Of a stretch of 64,000 nucleotides of DNA, positions 53,064-64,000 are shown piece by piece; the first letter of the stretch is position 1, and each line of letters opens with the position of its first letter. The stretch lies in the NCBI GenBank assembly GCA_963971405.1, contig OZ020487.1, forward strand, positions 45,543,039-45,607,038. Direction: 5' to 3'. The translations under genes and the position numbers were made by a program. Below the pieces are notes generated by a model. It saw only the letters and a list, made by a program, of their open reading frames with translations, made no database searches and was not told the DNA's origin. This DNA comes from Psococerastis gibbosa (lineage: Eukaryota > Arthropoda > Insecta > Psocodea > Psocidae).

Positions 53064-53852
53064 TTCTAAAAATAAAAATTGGCTAAAATTCATATACTGC
53101 ACAATTTATACATGTATATATATATACGTAGGCCTACAAGCAGCAGGGATGTATATTTTGCGTTCAATGGTCACTGATCAGCTAAAAAGCATGTTTGGGG
53201 CAATATAGCTTTTGTATCCATGTAATTAAAAATGGTATGAACGATGAACCATTACCGTACAAAATATTTTGATCAATAACTCCATTTAAATTGCGCTTTA
53301 TAAACAAAATATTTAAGACTATTAATAAGATTAACCTGTAGGATACAGAAAACAATCCAAAAAATATTAAGCTGAACACACCTGTTAGGGTTACAATAAA
53401 TTTAAATTAATCTGTGTGAAATAATAACTTGAAAATAGGCAAAAAGGGTATAAATTATGCAAAATATTACAAACTTGCAATATTTGTTACCTGTCTAATT
53501 TATTTCTTGGTATATTTCAAAAACGCGCACCGTGAAATGAAATACAAAAGTTTTTACTTGTTTTGTCGTTTTTAGTTCCAAAACATGAACACAGAGAAAA
53601 ATTATTTTGGTTGACAAAAAATATTGTCAAATTTTTAATTCATATTTTAATGCAAAGTCAGTGCATAAATCCCATTTATTAATATAATTTAATTATTTTA
53701 ATGTATTTAAAAAAATTTAAACTACTATTAAAAATTACCAAATTTTTGAATTTTAATTTTTTTACGGAGTATGTGAAAAACTGAAAAAATGGCGTGAAAT
53801 GTTGTAGTTCATCGCTAAGTTGAAAGTTTCTGAAAACATTAATTTTCTCAAC
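53064..53852. promoter_or_regulatory. Divergent promoter region of Nup50 and the PHF21-like gene
   Basis: The two start codons face away from each other across 789 bases. The region is very AT-rich, with no TATA box in an obvious position and no CG-rich core. A possible acceptor (ATTTTTAG) sits two bases before the Nup50 ATG, so Nup50 may have an upstream non-coding exon here. Shared regulation is inference from spacing. Confidence 0.5.
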
Positions 53853-56800
53853 ATGAATAGAGATTTAAAAAGTGAAATTACTTTGATTCAAATTCAGTGT
53901 CTTCGGGCAATAAAAAGCCACCAAGTAAGTAACGGCCTTATCCCATAATAACCTTGATTTTGTACCCGCCTGGTACTTTGCCATGAAGTTTTGTTCTTTG
54001 AAAACTAATACATTTTCTTGTAATTTACACCCATAAAAGCCTGGTTTGGTGTAAATTATTCAATATTTTTACTATTTAAATATATTTATATATAATATTT
54101 TATTGCAACTGACGACAGATACCCTAGTTTTTTGACATTATGTTTTTTTAAAAGTTTGGCTAACTTGACTCTTGAGGCCATTAGTACAACGGCATAAGCA
54201 TTGATACTAGTTGGTAAAATATTATACTTGTATTTGAATTTAATATATATAATGTGCTAATAGATCAACGGAGAACACTTCATACTTTGCTGTTTATTAA
54301 TGGTTTACGACTGAAAATCACTTAGCAACATCTTCAACTTTTCCATTGGGTTAAACTGGTAGAGAAAATAAAAAGTGGGCCCAAAAAGTATGATTAATGC
54401 CTTACCTTGTTCTGGGAAGATTCAAGTTGTTAGCACCGACACCTCCATTAGCCCGTGATAGTAGCCTATTTGGTAAATTTTGGTTTGCCGGCGGAAGCCT
54501 ACAAAAGTCACAGCAGTGCAGCACGCCTTAAGGGAGAGATTCAAAATATTTTGTTATCAATTAATTGCCTTGTTTTCTCACGAAGTTAATTAATTTTCAT
54601 CCTTAGCTACAAAGTTATGAAAGTGATGAAAAATGCATTTAAAAAAATGGAAACTTTTCAAGGAACTTTACATTTACCCATCCGACATATTGTTCGCATA
54701 CTTCTGTAAAACCCGATTAAGTGCATTAACCTGATTTCATATAATAGTAAATCAATCGGGGAAATAGACTCAAACTGTTTTTTGAATCCACTTTCATCTT
54801 TGGTAGCTGTGGAACGAGAAATTAATTAATTCGTCGAAAATACACGGCCATATTGTACTCATGAGACTATTTTTTCAGGTTTGCTACGAGAAACTGAAAG
54901 AAGGTGGCGAGGAGTACCTCGGTGTAAATGAGGAGTTGCAATTGCTTCAGAAAATAATTAAAGATTGTCAAGATCGCCAAAGAATTCTGCTCGAGAGCCT
55001 TCGAAGCGAAAACGGACAGGTCTACCATTTTGATTTCTTCAAAGTTCCGGTAAATACAGAGCAGGGGAAGAAACGCCGAAGGAAAGACTTGAGTTTACAA
55101 TGTAAATCCGAGTAAGTGTGTTTTTTAGTAGATTGTAGGACGGCCCGGGCCCTGCCGGACATAGTTCACTAGAATAGTCTATGGCCCGGTACACTGGGGC
55201 GATTCTTGCAGTCGCGATTTGCCGACGTCATTTTCACTGTGGGAATAGGGCTAGGCAAAAGATTTCCAGTTGATTTCTGAAGCTGGCGTGAAATCGACGC
55301 GAGGCCGACGCAATAGAAGTGTACAGTTTTTCCCTAGACTCGCCAGCTCATAGAAATTTGCAGCAGACGGTGGGTTTGCACAACAACTTCAGATTATCAT
55401 CATTAAGCGTTCCCTATATACTAACGTATAAATAGAAAAGCAATAAGTAAATACATTGCACATTTCGTAACTTTTATAGAAAGCAGCGGTCTCCGTCGCC
55501 GGTCACTGTCAAGTCTCGTTCACCGTCACCGGCGCGCAGCATAGTACAATCGTCCGACTCTGGTGCCACGTCTGAAGACAGCGATGAGGATGACGCTCGG
55601 TACCCATCGTCGCTGCCAATGCTGCTGCCACTGGCCAGGACCGCGAGGTTGGGAAATGGCGACAGTATGCCAATTTCAAAATATGCCAGGTTAGTTTGTG
55701 GTATTTTCGCAATTTTTTGTATATATTACAAATGGGATGGCCTTATTTATCAAAGGGTTAGTTGTTGGACTAACATTGTCTGTTATGTTAATAATTATTA
55801 GAGGCATGGGCCTCATAGTCTTTGAATAATTAGGTTAGAGCCCATTGTCAGGGAAAGGGGGTGACGTTTCGGGAGTGGCTGCTACTCCCATCATCATCAT
55901 AATTCCTCGCTTTTATCCCTAAAAGGGGGTCAGCGATGCGGCAGGTTCACTTCCACTCCTTGCGATTCTGTGCTTCAGCTGCAGTTGCTCCTACAATTGG
56001 GTCTTGGCGGGCTTTTGCTTCCACCGTTAGCCCGGGCCGTCCTCGTCATCTTTTCCCTCAGCTTCGATATGTGTTATCCGCTTTATCTGCTTGCCTTCCC
56101 TCCGACTTGACAGTCCGCATTCCCGGGCTTTTCAGATTATGCTAGGATCTATACAGGTCTGCTATTACCTATTATATTATACTGTTTGCAAATAAACGAT
56201 TATTTATTTATTTATTTATTTTTATTTATTTATTTATTACTATACCTAAACATTGTCTTAATTGTCTTAGGTCGGTTAAGCATGAAAAGAGCAGACGGAT
56301 GATCCGAAGTCAACAAACGGAAGCCTTGAAAGAGACAGACGCCGAACTTTTCCGGGCTATACCGAACATCCCCGAACGCCCGCCTACTCCTGAGCCTATT
56401 AATGATACCGAAAGGAAAAAAAAGTAAGTGGATTAAGACGATGCTGGCCGTAGACATTGGCCACCCCAAAGATGGGCTAATTTATATTTTTTATTTCATT
56501 TCATACTTTAGTTAAAACAAAGTTATACCTCAACCAATAAAACAATACCAGTTTGCCAACATTCATACGGAATTAACATAAGTAATATCCATGGGGTCGT
56601 TGTCATTTGACGAGAGACCAATAGATAAGTAGACCTAGGTCCATAAAAAGTCGTTCAGGACATTATTATTATTATTATTATTATTAGTTCTAAGATCGCT
56701 CGTTAAGCGGAAGCTTGAGCGTGATAATTATATGCAAAACAATTCTTTCAATATATGCACAAAAAAAGTATGGCTAATTTCTATTGCCATTTTCTGTTGT

Positions 56801-59800
56801 CGTAGCGCTAATGTAAAGGAATAGCTTACCCAGGAATCGGGTTTAATTGTCGTTCTACTATATATTAACTCTTATGAATATACATTGAATTCCGAAAATA
56901 TCTGATAAGTGATAAAGGGCAAATACTATAGTTTGTCAAATTAAATCCTGATTGCTGAACGAACATAGGTGGAATTTTTTTTTGAAATAAGGAAAAATTA
57001 ATTGGCATAGTTTATTGTCGACGCAAGTTAAGGAAATTTCCAGTCTGAGTTGGGATTTAGTGCAGTAGTGTATAGTAGGAAATAGTAAATGTCTACTATT
57101 ATAGAGCATTGAAAAACGCCCTTAATTCAAAGTGAAACTTTCCTCAACTTGCGTCTATCGTACAAGTATGCTTTAACTCCGGGTTAGTTTAGAGCAAATC
57201 GAACATTTAGCCCTACAATGAATATTTCTTGTGAAATTGGACTTTGAGGAACCAGTAGAATCCGGGCTGATGGGCCGTGGTCGAATTGAAAGTGAACTTC
57301 CAAACGTATCGTCAACATCTGCGGTCGACATCTTCAGTGGCGCTGCGTAGACTTCGAAGGTTGTACCTCGGTGGCTCCGTAGCGAGGGACTGGGTAGGGG
57401 GCTGAGCACTGACCTTTATACCTGGACGTTCTTGTTGTTGTTGTTGTGTTGAGAGCGAGCGAATCCTCGCTCTCAACACTAAAGGTCAGTGCTCAGCCCC
57501 CTACTCAGTCACTCGCTACGGAGCCACCGAGGTACAACCTTCGAAGTCTACGCAGCGCCACTGAAGATGTCGACCGCAGATGTTGACGAAACGTTTGGAA
57601 GTTCACTTTCAATTCGACCACGGCCCATCAGCCCGGATTCTACTGGTTCTTCATTTGACTCCGGCCGTGAAAGCCTTTGCAGTTACATTAAATTGGACTT
57701 TGTACAAACAAAAATAAATATATTAGCGTGGAAATTCCCCAGCGGGGGATGTTGTGTTGAGAGCGAGCCAATCAGGGCCCAGTATTCACTTGCTCCCAAC
57801 CCAACGTCCGGGTATAAAGTGCACTGCCCCCTACCCAGTCACTCGCCACTGAGGTACAACCTTCGAAGTCTACGCAGCGCCACTGAAGATTGCAGCTGCC
57901 GACGAAACGTTTCGAAGTTCACTTTCATATCGACCACGGCCCATCTGCCTGGATTCTACTGGTTCTTGATTAGCGTTGGTGTCCGATTTGCTCTTAAACC
58001 GCAGGCGTAACCTATTCTTTTGTGCTCAAATCAAATCAAATCAAAATGTATTTAATTCTATCTAAAAAAATACAAGATATAAATAAACAATTCCCAACCC
58101 CAAATGTTCCTAAGAATGTGCTTGGGGAGGGAACATACCATACTAGACTAAATTATTCAATTCAATTCAATAACAATGACATGTGTGCCTCATGGATAGC
58201 TATGCTATTGAAAAAAGGAGAAGACATATTAATACAAATGGATAAATAGTTAATAAAAAGATTACATGATATATTTTCTGATATTTGGATTTGAATGAAT
58301 TGATTAGCATCGTGTTTGTGCTACCCCTGTTATTTGAATACCATTTTCTTGTTTATTTTTTGACAGATATGTGGCAGCTCTGAATCTTATACCCAAGGAA
58401 ATGCTACCTGAATTGCTCAATCGAAAAGTCGAGCGAAAAAGACGAAGTACTGCCAACGCCCAATTTGTGTACAATGACGACTGGGAATATCCTAAGGTTT
58501 GTACTGCAACCAAATATAGAAAATAGAATAGATGACGCCTAACCATAAACTAAGTAATGCTGATAACGGTAAAACGTAAGGGGAAATGGCAAAGGTGGGC
58601 AAAGGAAAGGTGACTGAGTTTTTCGGGTTCAGGCGGGTAAGATGAGTATCCCCAGTTTGATGTATGTCAGCTAACAAACTTATAAATAATAAATAAATCC
58701 CCAGTTTGAAGCGGGAAAAAGTTGCGGCTGAAATTAACTTGGAGGTTCTCGTCATTAGCTAATAACAGTCTTAATATAGTTATTTAGTGACTTGTGCGTA
58801 TAAACGAACTGCGCCGTTTCTGTTGGCAAGCCGCCTGTTGGATTGGACATTTCTACATGATTTGCCTCAATTTTCTTTTCTTTTATGTTGGACAGCAAAG
58901 CCTCAGTCACATTCCCTTGCCAACCTTTGCCATTTCCTTTGATATTTCACAGTCATCGGCCTTACTTAGTTTATGGCTAGACACCATCTATTCTATTTTA
59001 TATCCTTGGTCGGGTTCCACCATAAGAAAATTGCGGCCAATGAAGACCAAATGTACAATACAACAGGCAGGGTTGACAACAGAATCTGCGCAGTGAGTTT
59101 CTGTGCACATTACTCACAAGTTTAATCGCTTAATTATGACTGTAATTAGCTGATGGCGAGAAGCCGAGAACCTCCAAGCTTAAGCTCAGTCATAACTTTT
59201 TCCCGCTTCATTGTTTACGCTGCGAATGTCCGAAGCTGCGAAGCCGAAGCTATCGTAACATTAGACCAACGGTCATACCAAGTAGAATCCACTAGCGCAG
59301 AACCAGTTCAAAACAGCAGTAAACTGGGTTGTGTGCACAACGTTGGCAAGGGAGCATGGTGGGACATGATAACGAGCTGAGACTACCTGTCAGTTTTAGT
59401 GCGTGTCGAGTCCCCAAGTGGTTCGAAATCCACTGTAATCACACTCCCCGCTGGGCTGACAGTGTTGCTTAAAGCGGAAATACTAAAGCAGACGTTTGAA
59501 AACAAACAAATTTATAGTCGGTAGTATTTACCCAGGTTGTGAGGACACTTCTCAAAGCATGGTACACATCGTGGAGACGTGTCCCCGGTTATCGTACCTT
59601 GGTGGGTTGCAAAGGTTACACTCCTTAATACCTGATACCATCGAATACCTAACTAATTTGGATCCCCAGCTCTAAATGTCTGGAATGTTTTACTTTTTTA
59701 TCATGCTGACATAGCCGGCCGCCATACCAAGTTGAATCCAACGGAACAGAGCAGGTTCAAAGCTGCAGATAAATTGGTCGTGTGCACAGTGCCGGTAGGG

Positions 59801-62800
59801 AAACATGGTAGGACTTGTCCTGGTCACCTCCGAACTAATCGTGTGACTTCACTGTGTTTCCCAAGTGGTTCGGAATCCACTATAATCAGGAGGTCCACTG
59901 GAGTCCTATGGGCCCACACCGTGGCCTGGGACTGTGTCAAACCATACTAATACTAATCATGCTGACATACCTACGGTTTATTTATTTATTTCTTTATCGT
60001 GGGCTATATACGCGACGCGTATTTTTTGTACTAGTTTGCTGTAACTACTATTTCTGTATTGTACTCGTAATTAAAAGAAAAATAATTACTTAGCTTAGTC
60101 CACATTATTTTCCTTTTAATTATGTCTAAGTTCCACCAAGTCACAGTAGAGAACATCAAACATATTGTACTCGTATTTCGTTTTGTTGACAGTTGACACT
60201 GTGTTTAAAAGCAGTTAGCCAGCCAGCTCTTTCATGCAAAAATTGTCCTGTGTTGTCATACGGCTATGTATATATACCCACAGGAACGATTACTCCTACT
60301 TAGCAACTGCAGCTAATTCCAAAAGAACTAGTTGCTATTCTCCTGAAACCAAAACCACCGTCAATAAAAAATTTATAGGACTTTTACTAATGATAATTCT
60401 TCTTTCTTTTCCTTGTCCAGTTTTCCCTGGACAACGAGCCTATATTTACAAAATACAATACATAATAAGTTAATACCATCCCGCATCCCCAAGCTAGCGC
60501 TTGACTGGGACAAAAATAATAATAATGATGCGTGTATTTATCAAAAAAACATTACAATTTTTACTAAAACCGGTGCCACAAAGGCGCGTTGGGATCACCA
60601 CAACGATACATTCTATGAGAAGTAATTTTAAATACTGTATTTCGTTACGTTTCGTTACCACGAATTGATAGAAACGAAATCGTAAAATCGTGTGTAATGA
60701 AACACCCTTCTTTACTAGAAGAAAGACATTGTTTCATTCGTCGTCGCATTATAAATGTTATCAATGACGTAGGCACCCCAGCCATTTACCCGGGGGCCAG
60801 AGTGGGTATTCTTTATGGCTAACTATAGAAAATTAATCAATTTAAGTATATTTTGTAGTGCCATCTGGTCCGAGATGAGCGAAAGCTTGAATGAAATAAT
60901 ATTACTGTTTTGAAAAATGAATTCTCCGGGGATTCCGCACAGGGAATAAGGAAAAGTGTGAATTGCTTGCCAATAAAACTTATAACTGTATTCTAAAAGT
61001 TGTTTTGTTGCAAATGGAAGGTCTGACTGATATTCGGTATGAATATAGTTTATTATTTACAAATATTTAAATTAAACTATCGTTGATACGTGTAAGTTAA
61101 GTGTAAGAGAGGGCCATAGGCCCTAATCTCGCTATATCTACTTTTTTTTCAATAAAGTCTTTATTGTTAATATTTTCTTTCCATCGTCCCCTCCATTCAT
61201 CTTCCGCATCTGATATCTTGCTTCCTTTTCCTTGAAAGCCAGTAAAACTTCTTCTTTTAATGCCTCTTCTATCGAAGATCGGCGATCATCATGGCAATTT
61301 GAATCTTGGAATCTCTGAAAGGGGAAGTCGTGCCAAACCACTGCCTCAGAGTTTTCAACCAGGATGTTCTTCTGCCGGGAGCCCTTTGTCCATCTATCTA
61401 CCCTTGAATTATTATAGTAAAACTAATAACCCCTAAATCTATTTGACAGAAACGAAAAAGCCAAAAACAGTACTTATCGCCTGTGAAACCGAAAATGTCC
61501 ATCTTGAAGAGTTCCATAGGGTCGCCTAGTATCATACTGAACCGATGTGATGATAATACCAAAAGCCCAGAAAAGACTGATTCTCGACCCAAGCCGTCTT
61601 CCTCGGGCATTACTTCGGTGAAAGCTAATAAGGAGAGTGTTACGGATACTGCTTTGGACTCGAGTGGCGCCAAGAGAGATACTCCGGAGACTGCTTCTGT
61701 AAAGTTGGAAGATGACGACAGTGAGAAGGGAACGGATAATTTGGCGGATATTGGCACAGGTGCCGGCCCAAGTGGCGGTTTGAAGGCTGCTGTAAATAAG
61801 GTTTCCGCGCCAAAAGTGTCAGCCATTAGTGATGACATGAGAAGTGTGGGTGACACTGAGAGTTGTGGAAATGGGTCAACGAGTGAAGGTGAGTTTTTCC
61901 TAATTTCATTGCTTTAGATTTTTTTTTCTACAGAATTAACCGCAAATTGGAGTACCCCCACTACGCGCTTTTTACAAAGTCGACTTTCACAGGATATATC
62001 GGTCATAGAGCCGTCAATAATATAATTATATTGCATTAGCAGAAATGATCCTCTACTCTTCGATATATGACATATGATTAAGGCCTGCCGGAAAAGGTTC
62101 CCTTTAAGAGCAAATCGGATTGCCTCAACTATGCGTTCCTTTACAATTAGCGAAAATTTGCCACAGTTCTTAAACTCCTTCCTCAGGACTACCACACTGG
62201 CAGTTTTTTGTACAAATCAAATCCAATAAATGTGGCCAGTCTGTGTTAGAAATACAGTAGGTACCTCACATTATGTATCAAAAAATGATCAGAAAAATTT
62301 AATCTGATTGTCCAGATATTTTTGACAGCTCTATGATTCGTATTTCATGAGATATTTAATTCTTATAAGGTTTTAACCCCTTCGATTAACGAGATTATAA
62401 TTATTAAAAATTAAATAATTACCAACAAGCGTAGTAAATTTATATGGATAATATTATTTTGTTGCCCTAAAAACATACGATAATAATAATAAAGTGCATT
62501 GAACAGAATTTATGGAAAGAAAAAATGTAGTCGGTAACTTACTGCTTTTGGAGAATGCTTCCTAATATATGGTACCTATTCATATGGGCATTGCTACACT
62601 TTTGCGGCTTCATCAAACCGACAGCGTTTTTTTTAAATATTTTGGGGACTGGCTCTTCCCCCCCCCCCCCCATTCATCGGTGGGTGGGAAAAGGCGGCTG
62701 GTGGTCATGTTGCAATATCCCAAATAGTACAGTGTACAAGAGAGAGGATGCTATTCCAGTCCTCAGGCCTGAGCCGTCGTTGGGCTGTCTTGCCAGGTCA

Positions 62801-63954
62801 GTCATTAAATCCTGTTTATGTGGACTAGTTATAAAAATATTTTTTTTTTTTTCAGTTTACGAAAACGGAGACCGTTCTTCTGAAGATGGGGACTTGACTT
62901 GTCGACTTTGCAGAGAACATTGTAAGTTTCGTATTATTCTATATAATATTATGTTAAGCTTCTATAGTTCTTCACTACAGTCAGCCATCCATCCATTATT
63001 AATGAAGGGTTTTTTTATTTATGGACGTAGGCCTTCTTGTAGTGTGGCCCATTGAACCTTGCCTTGCCAACGACCCCATTGGCCTTCGGGTAATATTTGT
63101 ATTGCGTCCAAATGCCTTTCTAGCCATTGGTACACTGATTCACACCTCTATGTCAACCTCACTTCTTAGTTCAGCCGACGCCTTACCGCCCAATATAAAG
63201 AGACTCGTCCCTCTATCATGGTCTGACAACTGACAATTACTGCAAGTGCCTATAGTCAAGCTCAGACATGCTAACCACTAGCATTGTAACAGGCGTTAGT
63301 TCGACTTGACCAAGTAAGCAAAAGTCCTTACTGGAACCTTTAGCTTATTGTAACTCGGTTCTCCTCATTTTGTAAACTGAGGTTTCACAATGAATGAATG
63401 ATTGACTGTCTCTCTGGCTGAAGCTTCCCTTAGTTTCGGGGCTGGACTAAGTCCAAGTCCGGGTTTTGCCTCGCTGTAGTCCGAATATCAATCGTCCCCT
63501 TACCGTTCACTCAACAATCGTCTCTTGGCTACACCTAGCAGACCTTCACATTCTGATAGGTGTTATGGTGGTCTCCATCATATTCACGATCATTCAGGCC
63601 ATTTAACATAGCAGGATGCACAGTGCTCAGATTGTTTGACAGTTGCTGCTAGTCAGATTCGAACAAGACGCACTGTGTTTTCATAAGCTATGCCGATGGT
63701 TGTAAGACCTTGTATGTTAGCTCAAGTTTCAGGAGAAATTGGCTTAACACAGTGAAACCTCTTTGTTCCAGTGAAAAGTTTGCAGCAATGTCAGCAATGC
63801 GGTGAACTGTTCCACGCAAGATGCAGCGGTCTACCATTGATGTACCAAAGTTTTCTGTACTGCCGCGACTGTCGCAAGGAAAAGGTGGCGCATGAGAACA
63901 GTGAGACTCCTAATGATCAACAAACGGCGTCTTCATCTTCTGGCCCTTTAGATG
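53853..63954 (+). CDS. PHD-finger protein, PHF21A/BHC80-like (3' end beyond the window)
   Basis: Eight exons fit in phase: 53853-53924 (ATG), 54879-55111, 55480-55689, 56271-56423, 58367-58496, 61450-61888, 62856-62921 and 63772 to at least 63954. The N-terminus is helical and coiled-coil-like (LKSEITLIQIQCLRAIKSHQ; NEELQLLQKIIKDCQDRQR). A Ser/Pro and acidic linker follows (RSPSPVTVKSRSPSPARS; TSEDSDEDDAR). The block YVAALNLIPKEMLPELLNRK plus VERKRRSTAN resembles the ERKRRTTANP block of PHF21A. The end is a PHD finger: CRLC, CQQCGELFHARC and CRDC, a C4-H-C3 pattern. PHF21A/BHC80 reads unmodified histone H3 in the LSD1-CoREST complex; that role is family knowledge and the assignment is by memory. 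Exon 8 either ends at a weak GTGAAT after 63954 or continues. Confidence 0.7.
55175..55385. mobile_element. MITE family with GGTACACACGGAC-type ends, copy 2
   Basis: TGGCCCGGTACACTGGGGCG, GTCGCGATTTGCCGACGTC and GAAGCTGGCGTGAAATCGAC follow the same order as at 38162-38452. The right terminus appears truncated. It lies in a PHF21-like intron. Confidence 0.6.
55748..55895 (+). repeat. Fragment of repeat R4
   Basis: GGACTAACATTGTCTGTTAT, TATTAGAGGCATGGGCCTCA and GGGGGTGACGTTTCGGGAGT match 7725-7845 of the R4 element. Confidence 0.65.
55896..56160 (-). mobile_element. Probable RTE LINE 3' end
   Basis: The minus strand ends in GATGATGATGGG after GACCCCCTTTTAGGGATAAA and AGCGAGGAATTAT. A short microsatellite-like tail after GC-rich, non-coding sequence resembles RTE 3' ends in insects. 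No RT motif remains, so this is tentative. Confidence 0.4.
57016..57161. mobile_element. MITE (family M57), intact copy
   Basis: The left end GTCGACGCAAGTTAAGGAAA and the right end (other strand) GATAGACGCAAGTTGAGGAA are inverted repeats of about 30 bases around an AT-rich interior. A copy interrupted by another element lies at 51455-52035. Confidence 0.7.
57249..57690. mobile_element. P repeat head-to-head palindrome (Penelope-like LTR candidate), copies 5 and 6
   Basis: The minus-oriented arm (57249-57410) and the plus-oriented arm (57483-57690) are nearly identical inverted copies. Each arm runs CTCGCTACGGAGCCACCGAG, AGTCTACGCAGCGCCACTGA, AGATGTCGACCGCAGATG, TTGACGAAACGTTTGGAAG and GGCCCATCAGCCCGGATTCT. 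The spacer contains GTTGTTGTTGTTGTG and a small hairpin of GAGAGCGAG units. At 57561-57594 CTGAAGA...GAAAC resembles a hammerhead ribozyme core. No reverse transcriptase is present. Confidence 0.72.
57748..57975 (+). mobile_element. P repeat, copy 7
   Basis: This is a third plus-oriented unit directly downstream: GTGTTGAGAGCGAGCCAATC, then CACTGAAGATTGCAGCTGCC, GACGAAACGTTTCGAAGTTC and GGCCCATCTGCCTGGATTCT. It keeps the CTGAAGA...GAAAC core with a different intervening sequence. Confidence 0.68.
58497..59261. repeat. Intron with two interleaved inverted-repeat pairs
   Basis: Block A (58575-58625, GGGGAAATGGCAAAGGTGGG) is inverted at 58893-58955. Block B (58700-58765, GGGAAAAAGTTGCGGCTG and CTTGGAGGTTCTCG) is inverted at about 59155-59212. 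The order A-B-A'-B' is not a simple palindrome. No coding sequence was found. Confidence 0.5.
59262..59950 (+). repeat. Repeat R5, copies 2 and 3
   Basis: Two units share CATACCAAGT.GAATCCA, GTGTGCACA, TCCCAAGTGGTTCG and CACT.TAATCA with each other and with 49140-49345. They start at about 59262 and 59720. A short piece also occurs at 43147-43185. The class is unknown. Confidence 0.55.
59951..61012. other. PHF21-like intron, gene-free
   Basis: The sequence is AT-rich without recognisable exons or repeat partners. Two overlapping short plus-strand open frames between 60234 and 60625 lack known motifs. Confidence 0.35.
61013..61170 (+). repeat. Repeat R7, copy 2
   Basis: The copy matches 40066-40228 along its length. 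It ends in TTTTTTTTCAATAAAGTCTT followed by AT-rich sequence. Confidence 0.65.
61889..62855. other. PHF21-like intron, gene-free
   Basis: The intron contains a fragment of the dispersed repeat also near 31172 and 45752 (GGTCATAGAGCCGTCAATAA near 62000), a run of about 14 C at 62659-62672 and a long T tract before the acceptor. No other gene was seen. Confidence 0.4.
62922..63771. other. PHF21-like intron, gene-free
   Basis: GGACGTAGGCCTTCTTGTAG plus GGCCCATTGAAC near 63023 resembles 11350-11375, in the 3' UTR of the LOA/R1-like LINE, so part may be a LINE remnant. The rest is unrecognised. Confidence 0.35.
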
Positions 63955-64000
63955 GTGAATTTTATTTATTTAAAGGCCATTTTCTCTATCTCAAAGCATT

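Noticed and set aside
57489..58010. 173-codon open frame through the P repeats
   Set aside because: It consists of repeat units also present in inverted orientation and has no protein family features.
61398..61856. 152-codon minus-strand open frame
   Set aside because: It mirrors exon 6 of the PHF21-like gene, and low-complexity Ser-rich coding sequence often leaves antisense frames open.
62555..63055. 166-codon plus-strand frame spanning a PHF21-like exon
   Set aside because: It is out of frame with the PHD exon and crosses a poly-C run and the T-rich acceptor.

Overview
The window is nuclear DNA of an animal, almost certainly an arthropod and probably an insect. Genes are split by GT-AG introns, the first gene encodes the insect-type myosin Dachs, and more than half of the AT-rich remainder is transposable elements of many classes. 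I cannot name the species. Nothing prokaryotic is present: no operons, CRISPR arrays or replication origin.

Layout. (1) 1-4 kb: the last five coding exons of dachs (+). Its introns carry a decayed copy of the first visible exon, a LINE fragment and a hairpin element. (2) 4-10 kb: gene-free, with a mariner relic, palindromic MITEs and two tRNA-derived SINEs. (3) 10-22.6 kb: a probable two-exon THAP-domain gene (-). Its ~12 kb intron holds a 5 kb LOA/R1-like non-LTR retrotransposon (-) and a 5.5 kb BEL/Pao LTR retrotransposon (+) with 5-bp target duplications and nearly identical LTRs. (4) 23-26.5 kb: a transposase remnant, a hAT-type MITE and an RTE-type LINE fragment. (5) 26.7-30 kb: a two-exon C2H2 zinc-finger gene with 19 fingers (+). 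(6) 30-36 kb: gene-free repeats, including a nested hairpin element. (7) 36.4-45.6 kb: ten exons of CASD1, a sialic-acid O-acetyltransferase (-), lacking only the last coding exon; its penultimate exon lies beside partial tandem copies. (8) 46-50 kb: LINE fragments and other repeats. (9) 50.5-53.1 kb: complete three-exon Nup50 (-). (10) 53.8 kb to the end: a PHD-finger gene resembling PHF21A/BHC80 (+), head-to-head with Nup50 and running off the window.

The host genes do not form a pathway. They cover growth and polarity signalling (dachs), DNA binding (THAP, zinc finger), Golgi glycan modification (CASD1), nuclear transport (Nup50) and chromatin (PHF21-like). The only regulatory link visible is the 789-bp divergent start region shared by Nup50 and the PHD gene.

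The most unusual material is non-coding. One family of near-perfect hairpin elements shares a core and termini but has exchangeable arms. Two unrelated genes each contain tandem decaying copies of one of their own exons. A head-to-head repeat family carries a hammerhead-ribozyme-like core of the kind found in Penelope-like elements.
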